The notes under the pieces are model-generated. The model saw only the letters and a list, made by a program, of their open reading frames with translations, was not told the DNA's origin and searched no databases. This document shows positions 57,130 to 64,000 of a DNA stretch of 64,000 nt, one piece after another. Every line of letters starts with the position of its first letter. The stretch's first letter is position 1. Both the position numbers and the translations under genes were made by a program. The stretch covers positions 138,612 through 202,611 of the forward strand of contig MEHQ01000256.1 in the NCBI GenBank assembly GCA_008828725.1, given 5' to 3'. This stretch comes from Saccharina japonica. Lineage: Eukaryota > Sar > Phaeophyceae > Laminariales > Laminariaceae.

Positions 57130-60100
57130 GCGTATGGTTGGTGTTTTTCGATATGTGTCGCGTTGATGGAGATGCGCGGCTGTTGGTACATGAATCTGCA
57201 ACAACTCAAGCTCGTCCGCTGTGAACTCTATCGCTGAAAAGGACGAGAGACTTTCCTTGCAGGCTACACAAGCACACATAGGAATAATCAGTTATGGTGG
57301 AAAAATATGAAAGGGCAACAGTATCGAGTAGATATATGTCCATCGCCACTTCAACCAACTAAACGTTGCCTGGGTAATTATGAGTTTTGAAACTGAAAGA
57401 GATCATAAACGTCAGAGCGTACGCTACATATTCTATCGTTAGGACTAAAATCGCGTTGGTTCTACTTGATATACCAGTTGTTTTTTTACCACACCGTGAC
57501 ATCGACAAATGTTCGCCCGTGTCACTCATTGTGTTGTCAACCCCGGCGAGCGGCCCACGCAGTACACCTCGGTGCCCCACACCGTATCAAAGCCCCAAAT
57601 AACTGAACGGTAGACGATGTGTACTTCGGTGTATTGTTTTCGTCTCGTGCACCTCATTACTTGTTAGGAACCCGGCCGATACCGTAGTGTGTAGAGAAAG
57701 ACCGTAACATGAGGTGGTCGATATACTAAGGGGACTAAAGCGAGCTGCGATGCCGGTACCTGGCCGAGGAGAGGAATAACTTTCTCCCACGACTCAGAAA
57801 ACAATAACAATAGGCGGTCGAAGTTTGCTTGCCTGCGAATAACCGTATCTTCCCTGGTGTACATGAAACGTAGGAAGCTGAGCGTACAACTGCAGTGTAT
57901 TCACAAAAACAAGAACCGTGCTGTTAGATAATCCCGCCTAATAGTTTTATGCGCTTGCCGTTTAATATTTTACACACAGGAAGGAAATTAAAGTTCGATC
58001 CATACTACGCAGGCATGCGTGATAAAAACAGATGTTGGACGGCATTAATATTGACGCACCGTCTTCTGGTAGTATTCCTTGTTGGAGTAAATAAAAATAT
58101 GTCACTTTCTGGAATAGCCTATTACCCCATTCGAGTCTATAGCGTGATGTACAACCGAATGCTGTCAGCCGCGTCACGTACGATTGACTACGTAAGAGAT
58201 GATTACCTTGATTGCGTCATTAGTCGCCACACAGTAGACACCCACTTGAAGTTGAGTACGGCGTGCGTTTACAAGGAGTGCTGCCTATATTATATACCGG
58301 AAGTGACGTATAGTTGCGTAACGTGAGGTCGCCGATGAAATGCCAGCACCTGCGACAAGTTCCATGCAAAATCGATACCCGTGGGGACCGGTGGAATAAC
58401 GAGAAGTGGCTGTCCCGCATCTTATCGAGTAGGTAACATGGTCGACCCCTTGAAATAGAGCGCATTGTTTTTTACCTGTCTGATTTTCTCTAATGCTGCA
58501 TGTCGTGTAGATTAGGCGGAATGAGGCTTGACTTTGGACATCGTCAAAATATCGTCAGGTATGCACCAAACTATTGGGGGCGCGGGCGTCGACTGGAATA
58601 ATGTTGAATATTTTAGGTCTCAGAAATAGCCGAAGTTCGCCTAGACTACCTTTCGTCAGAAACAATGAAAAAATACGGAGCAATATCGCTTACGAGGCTC
58701 TGCTTCCCTCGTGGAGACGGCGAGGGTTGCTCGGGGTTCTATGTAGAAGGTAAGGGTAACCGAAGAACATGTTTTATGAAGGTGAATTTGAAATGTGCTC
58801 CACACTCGCACCGTAGAGAGCAAAACAAAATCGTTGACTACAAAAGTTGGTGTCAAAGTCGTTCTGACCAGACGTTCATATATCATTCACTGAGATCCAT
58901 GCCCTATTTATACGGTGCCACACGTAATCAATTCTCAAACACGTCTAAACGAAACTGGTGTAGGTGTTTCCATATTATTCAATGTCTACAACTTGTTCAC
59001 CTAAAACAGTCATAAATCGCCGTCAGTAGAACACCCTGCAGAGCAGTTGAACATGAGATGTGTTTCAATATCGTATAGTCGGGACCTCTACTGCCTAGTT
59101 GCACTGGTCTTAAACAATTTCTGGAATTAACATGTAATCGAAGGCAATAATCCAAGCATGCTACAGCTAATCATATGTTTTTTGGTATGTTACCATAAGA
59201 GGGCCTATCCTCATTGGGACATAAGTTATGGCAAAGTTCACAGGGCAAAATGTTACATGCTATCGACATTTGGGAAAACACTAAAACTGGAGAAAGCGAG
59301 ACGAGGTATTGAAAACTTATGCCACAATAGAGGTTGCATGTTCCGGTTGTATAGGAAATATCTAGTTTGTGGCCGTTGCTGCTCAGGGTATCACCTACTG
59401 GGCCGAATGACAACCTTTGCTCGTATATGTGTTATATAACACCTAAACTATAACTATGACAATCGAAGCCTGGTGAGGCTTCGTAAACAGCGTTTTTTAA
59501 AGTCACGGTTCAAGTGACGTAGTATGAGTATAGAGCTTGTGTGAGGAGCTGATGAAACAAGCCGCCACTCTTAAGGTACCATTGCTCCGATTTCCCACAT
59601 ATTTCTTCAACCTGTATCGCCAAGCGACATTGAGTGTCGACCAACAGTGTTACAGCCTCTGTTCAAGCATATACGGAGTTATTCGTTTTCATATTTGGGA
59701 TACAGCATGCACCCGTGAACCGCTACGGGAATGCCTTAGCTACGCCCTCACCCATTTTCGCAGCCACTTGGGCAAAGCACTGTTGTTCCAGATTGTTGAA
59801 GGAAAAACTAGTTTCACTCGGCGACAGTGCTCTGTTATCGGCGGATACAATATGTCAAAGCAACATGTTGTGTTCTGAAACCTACTCTTGTGGCGGATAA
59901 TCACGGTCACCCCCAAAAAGATCATTTTCTCCACCTTTCAAAATGCCAAACTCCATAATCAAAACCCGATAGGGGCGCTGTATCTAGTCAGTGGACGGGT
60001 GGAAAAGCAACATCCCCCCCCATGTAACCAATCTCAAGCAAACCCTCTTGCCGCAAAAAACCCTGAAAGAACATTTTCCTGCCGACCACCCACCCGACCA

Positions 60101-60325
60101 GCCACCCCGCGCCCTCCCCCCCCACCCTTGTTGGCCCTTGTCATCTCCCCGGTTCCCTTGGCTGCTGCTGTGATCATCGTACAGACACCGCAAACCCATG
60201 GCATTGCACAAGGCTCTGTGTCCAGGTCACCCGATTCCCCCCTTCATGAAGACTTTTCTTGGACCGCGCCAAGATCATGACCGCACAACGCGCTGTGCAC
60301 GACGTGGGAAAGGGTAGGCGTACTA
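57130..60325. other. Gene-free left part of unit III
   Basis: 57130-57660 aligns with 4070-4640 and 34880-35350, 57660-57800 with 3850-3990, 57810-58650 with 6500-7300, and 58650-60325 with 7300-8868. The stretch 60010-60190 is C-rich with no counterpart of that composition in the other units. No gene is seen. Confidence 0.55.
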
Positions 60326-60588
60326 GCGCCTGCTACGGTGGAGGTGAACTCTGATGTTTCTGACTCTCCTTATTTTAGGATCTCCATACTAATAGTAAGT
60401 CAAACAAAGTATTTTAGAGCCATATAAAAGTGGTGTATGTCCGACGACCCCTTCCATGGCCTAAGAAAACAATAAACAGTTATACAGTAAAATAAGTACG
60501 TTGCGACGATTCAGGATTAAGGCGCCTTGTCATTCAGGAACTGCTATAGTTTAACGTGCTACCAGCCACATCCATCGTGGCACGCGTC
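60326..60588. mobile_element. MITE family A, ancestral copy downstream of gene A3
   Basis: 263 bp, with left end 'gcgcctgctacggtggaggt' and right end in reverse GACGCGTGCCACGATGGATG. Same position as the copies 3' of A1 and A2, so it predates the duplication. Confidence 0.7.
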
Positions 60589-60794
60589 TAGGTACCCTGC
60601 CTCTCATACCGAGTAGGTCCTGTTGCGCCGTAAAAGTTCCGCTATACTTACCGAAGCAAGATAGATGGCACGCCTTGGAAAAACCGAACCTCAAGGTAAA
60701 ACATTACAGCAAACATCAAACGCTTAATGTAAAACCAAGTGTGAAGGCCCCAACGACTAACCAAACTATTACAGCAGGTATACACCCCAACATC

Positions 60795-61811
60795 TCAAAA
60801 CATGCACTCAGTTTTTACGTGGAAGGGGACCTTCCGTGAAGCACCGCCAAGCGAGCCACGAGAGTTATTCTTGATGCTATATGCCCCTACTGTACAGACG
60901 AGCCCCTTTTCGAGTTTGCCGTGTTCGGGACAGTGGCTAGGCTGCTTGCCGGTGCCCCCCCATCTAGAAGGTTTGGAGCAGCCCATCACCTTGCAACTTG
61001 CTCTGAAGTTGACCATCTGATCGGCCGGAAGATCGCGTTTATGGTCTGCGCATACAGAGGCAGAACGGACATAAAGTACACCCCATGAAGGCATACGGGA
61101 GCATGCGTCATGTGAACAACGTTTGCTGCGAACGTCTACCATTTCATCGCCCGCATGCTGTTTGCAGAACGAGGGCTTCTTGTTGCCGGCGTTATTGAAC
61201 GTCGCTCGCTTGGGGCACGACTCGTACGAGCAACGTCCACGGCTGACATCCACCATGCCGATGTCTGCATGTTGCCTGCAATACACTGCCTCTTTTGTGT
61301 CCACGACGCGGAAGATCGCGCGCTTCGTACAGGTATCATGCGAGCAACGCTGGAAACCGACGGGTACCATGCCGTCGTGGGCATGTTGTTTGCAGTACGC
61401 CGGCTTATTGATGCCGGCAACATTGAAGCATGAGCGTACCATGCAGGAGTCATGTGAGCAACGCCTGCTGCGGACGTTTACCATGCCGGTGTCAGCATGT
61501 TTCTTGCAGTATTTCGCTGTCTTGCTGCCATCGGTGTTGAAGATTGGTGTTGTCATGCAGGCGCCCTGTGAGCAACGCCTGACCCGGACGTCTACCATGC
61601 CTGTGTCAGCGTGTTTCTTACAGTACAGAGCCCGTTTGATGCCGAACACGTTGAAGTTCGATCGTTTGGTGCAGGAGTCGTGAATGCACCGGCTGTTGCG
61701 GACGTCTACCATACCAGTCTCGGCATGTTGCTTGCAGTACCTCGCTGTCTTGTTTCCCTCATAATTGAAGCTGGAGCGCTTTAGGCAAGAAGTATATGAG
61801 CATTGCTTCAT
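60795..61811 (-). CDS. EsV-1-7 repeat protein, gene A3
   Basis: 338 residues from the ATG at 61811 ('MKQCSYTSC'), with eight repeats starting at Cys 4, 42, 80, 118, 156, 194, 232 and 273, the same length and spacing as A1. The upstream frame is open to 62003 and resembles the extension of A2 (shared 'PLQG.Q.C' and 'LSV.SH'), but A1 does not keep it, so the ATG beside repeat 1 is preferred. All Cys and His of the eight repeats are present. Penultimate 'PSWGV' and terminal 'SRWGGTGKQPSHCPEHG' signatures and a 'VKTECMF' end match A1. Internal repeat types are ordered differently from A1: only one 'CSQGAC' type, against two 'CSQGSC' in A1. Predicted soluble; molecular role unknown. Confidence 0.93.
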   Translation of the reverse strand: MKQCSYTSCLKRSSFNYEGNKTARYCKQHAETGMVDVRNSRCIHDSCTKRSNFNVFGIKRALYCKKHADTGMVDVRVRRCSQGACMTTPIFNTDGSKTAKYCKKHADTGMVNVRSRRCSHDSCMVRSCFNVAGINKPAYCKQHAHDGMVPVGFQRCSHDTCTKRAIFRVVDTKEAVYCRQHADIGMVDVSRGRCSYESCPKRATFNNAGNKKPSFCKQHAGDEMVDVRSKRCSHDACSRMPSWGVLYVRSASVCADHKRDLPADQMVNFRASCKVMGCSKPSRWGGTGKQPSHCPEHGKLEKGLVCTVGAYSIKNNSRGSLGGASRKVPFHVKTECMF

Positions 61812-64000
61812 CGTTGCGCCTGGTTGGGGCGGTAAACAACAGGGGACGATGTTGTGGAAAGCGTGAGAACGCACCGATAATGACCTCGGTCGACCTCCAC
61901 ATACCTGTTGTCCCTGTAGTGGACGCATTGCAATAAACCCTTCAGGAGGTGCGCACACAGGCATATCCATAACGTTGATTTTGACTGATTGTTTGTCATA
62001 CACCTAGTACGGCATCCGATTTACTATAAACACCGGTGACGACCATGCATGCGACTGATTCATATCTTTTGAATGTCGAGGTAATGTTAAATGCCTTCCG
62101 ACGAGCGTTTCCTACGGGCAAGAAGTAGAAAATGTCAACCTACGACCATCCAAGCACTTGAGCATGAGGACAACACCGTGGCCGCGGGCTTAACACTAAC
62201 ACACACATAAATATAATTCCACGTCGAATTTCACTCAAAAAGCGGAAGTGCCATTATAACACGGATCCACCCCAACAACGTGTAAATATTACTCGGTCGA
62301 GACATTGCAACGCTTAAAACTGAAACGGAAGACAAACTTATTCATCGAGAACGCCAACTGCCCCATTGGGTCGAGTAGTAGTGCTCCGCATGCGCGCTGT
62401 TTGTGTAACGGTCATGACATTTATTCGAACAATAACTTTACGTGTGTTCCCCATGACTAGAAAGTTAAACGCCACACGGTTGGAGTCCAAGGTCTCCACC
62501 CTTGAAGGCTATTCATAGACATCAAGGATTAAACACCGCAGTACGATTGCAGAAATTAAACAGTTATGTAGGAGATATTTGTTGCAGCAGAACTCCGTCA
62601 AGGTCGCCGCTAGATTTGTGGCATGCTTTCGTATTATATAGGCCCAATCAACGGTCAGCTGTTGACAGCTTACCAACTTACCGCACAATGCAGATAAAAA
62701 AAACATCACCCAGCGAAAAGAAGTATTACTACGGAGAGAAGGGACGCCGATCTCCGAGACAAGATAACGCAAGCTTCATCGCATTGGAAGAATAATCAAA
62801 GTTTAATGGTACACCCCAGTGAATATTTAGCTCCCAGCAGGATACAGGCATCGCATGTTATCACGGCCGCTGCAAACGAAATCTGCGCTGAGATAATAAT
62901 TTGATACTCGGCACGAAGACTACAGCGAGAAATAGGGGTTGGGTCTCAATAACTTGTGCAACCAGTTACAAACCAACACCCTCCACGTTCGCATAAATAA
63001 TCCCGGACATTTCTGAAGGCATTCAACAACATCTTTTATTTTTCAAGTAAAATAAATACAATGACGCGGCTACGTAAAAGGTTGGCGCCATTATTAAGGG
63101 GGAACATAGTTATTTAACTTCTACTACTACTGCAAATGCCACACGACTACAACGATCACTGTAACTACTACTACAACTACTACGACAAGTTTAAAGGCAA
63201 TATTACTGCTACTAGTACTACCATGACTACTACAACAAATACTACTACAATTGGTACACACCTACAACAAATACTACTACAATTACTACAGGCCATTACC
63301 AGGAAGCATGATAATGGATGACAATACTGGTGAACATTAATTGCAACAATGTGCAACATAAACATGAATATTAAAATGTTTGTGTGGAATATGCATCAAA
63401 AACAAAAACTATCGAAAAGTTCGCCTCGTGGTTCAATTCGCTGCTGCTCCAGTGGGTTGGGGCTGGGTACTTTACAAATAGAACCGGCCTGATAAATAGC
63501 TATTGACATTGAACTTTAGACGTCGGGGGGTCACTGTATTAATCAAGAAATTGCAAAATATTAGTATCATGACGTGACTGTGCGGCGATTGCCGACACGG
63601 CACTACGAGCGCAATACTCAATGTATCCACATCAAAGTAGGCGCAGTCGAACGCTCGTGTCGAGCACTTCATCGAGTGTGAATTTAATCGGCCCAATACT
63701 TTTGAGCAGCATGGATAACAATACAATACCAAAAACCAGCAGGGTTATACCTGAATCCACCGTAGTCGACTACGGGCCTGCACACTCTTTGAGGTTCATC
63801 TCTTCTTAAACCTGACCAAAGTTTCGTGATAGATACATTGCGATGTTATTGCAACGGCCGTCGTTGATTAGGGCACCCGTGCGGAGGATGTGGTGTGCCG
63901 TGTTTGCTTTTTAAAAATTGCTGTTTTTAACCTCTAACGAACGCGACCGGGAGCCGGCCCCCTTTGTCGTGCAGCGAGGCAACTGCCGTGACCACGGGAC
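61812..64000. other. Upstream region of gene A3 to window end
   Basis: This aligns with 10348-12089 plus 13661-14100 and with 39822-42030. The join at about 63530-63560 lacks the 1.57-kb insertion of unit I and so shows its empty site. Triplet-rich DNA is at 63120-63295. The frame that spans the conserved block in units I and II has an early stop here. No gene is seen. Confidence 0.5.

Larger units (their letters stand above)
56711..64000. repeat. Macro-repeat unit III, incomplete
   Basis: It starts with the unit-start block at 56715, interrupted by a SINE, then follows units I and II to the window end: one ~225-bp module (near 57510), a deletion joining about 57660 to the block matching 3850, ancestral MITE A, gene A3, triplet tract, and the beginning of the 13860-14100-like segment. 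The window ends inside it. Confidence 0.85.

Noticed and set aside
1-64000. Inserted phaeovirus, suggested by the EsV-1-7 name
   Set aside because: No capsid, polymerase, integrase or other viral core gene and no dense viral coding; the motif family is also carried by algal nuclear genomes.

Overview
The window reads as nuclear DNA of a eukaryotic alga, most likely a brown alga or close stramenopile relative. The only genes recognised with confidence are five intact proteins built from the EsV-1-7 cysteine motif (C-x4-C-x16-C-x2-H-x12, period 38 residues). This family is known from the Ectocarpus IMM protein, other stramenopiles, some other algae and phaeoviruses. Low gene density, a tRNA-derived SINE family, several MITE and foldback families and TTAGGG-type tracts all fit a eukaryote. 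No operons, CRISPR, rRNA or viral core genes were seen. The species cannot be fixed from the sequence.

Large-scale layout: the window is a tandem array of a very large repeat unit. Unit I is about 4040-34830 (30.8 kb), unit II about 34831-56710 (21.9 kb), and unit III starts at about 56711 and runs off the end. Left of unit I are a fragment of an earlier unit (1-505) and an extra partial copy (about 860-4020). By eye the copies are roughly three-quarters identical outside special blocks, so the duplications are old. Unit I is longer because it carries insertions absent from unit II: about 12090-13660, 17658-20440, 20976-23185 and 23936-26385, plus several MITEs.

Each complete unit carries three EsV-1-7 loci in the same order. 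Gene A is on the minus strand (9331-10347, 38919-39821, 60795-61811). Gene B is on the plus strand (29952-30737, 52065-52964). Locus C is an A-like minus-strand pseudogene (33212-34676, 55340-56461). A and B stay fully open in every copy while the surrounding DNA is riddled with indels. Their length differences are exactly one 38-residue repeat, which points to selection on the proteins plus repeat gain or loss by unequal exchange. Locus C is decayed in both copies.

Mobile DNA: about ten copies of a ~250-bp MITE with TIR near GACGCGTGCTACGGTAGAGG; a ~110-bp MITE (two copies); three foldback elements sharing the end CACCTGTGTTGCAGTGCCCA; a 1.05-kb Mutator-like foldback with a perfect 9-bp target duplication; two short inverted-repeat elements that each enclose CCCTAA-type telomere-like tracts; and three SINE copies. 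Because the units are paralogous, many insertions have an identifiable empty site in another unit, so they can be ordered relative to the segmental duplication.

Most other open frames are short, are not conserved in frame between units, and lie in repeats. They are not annotated as genes.
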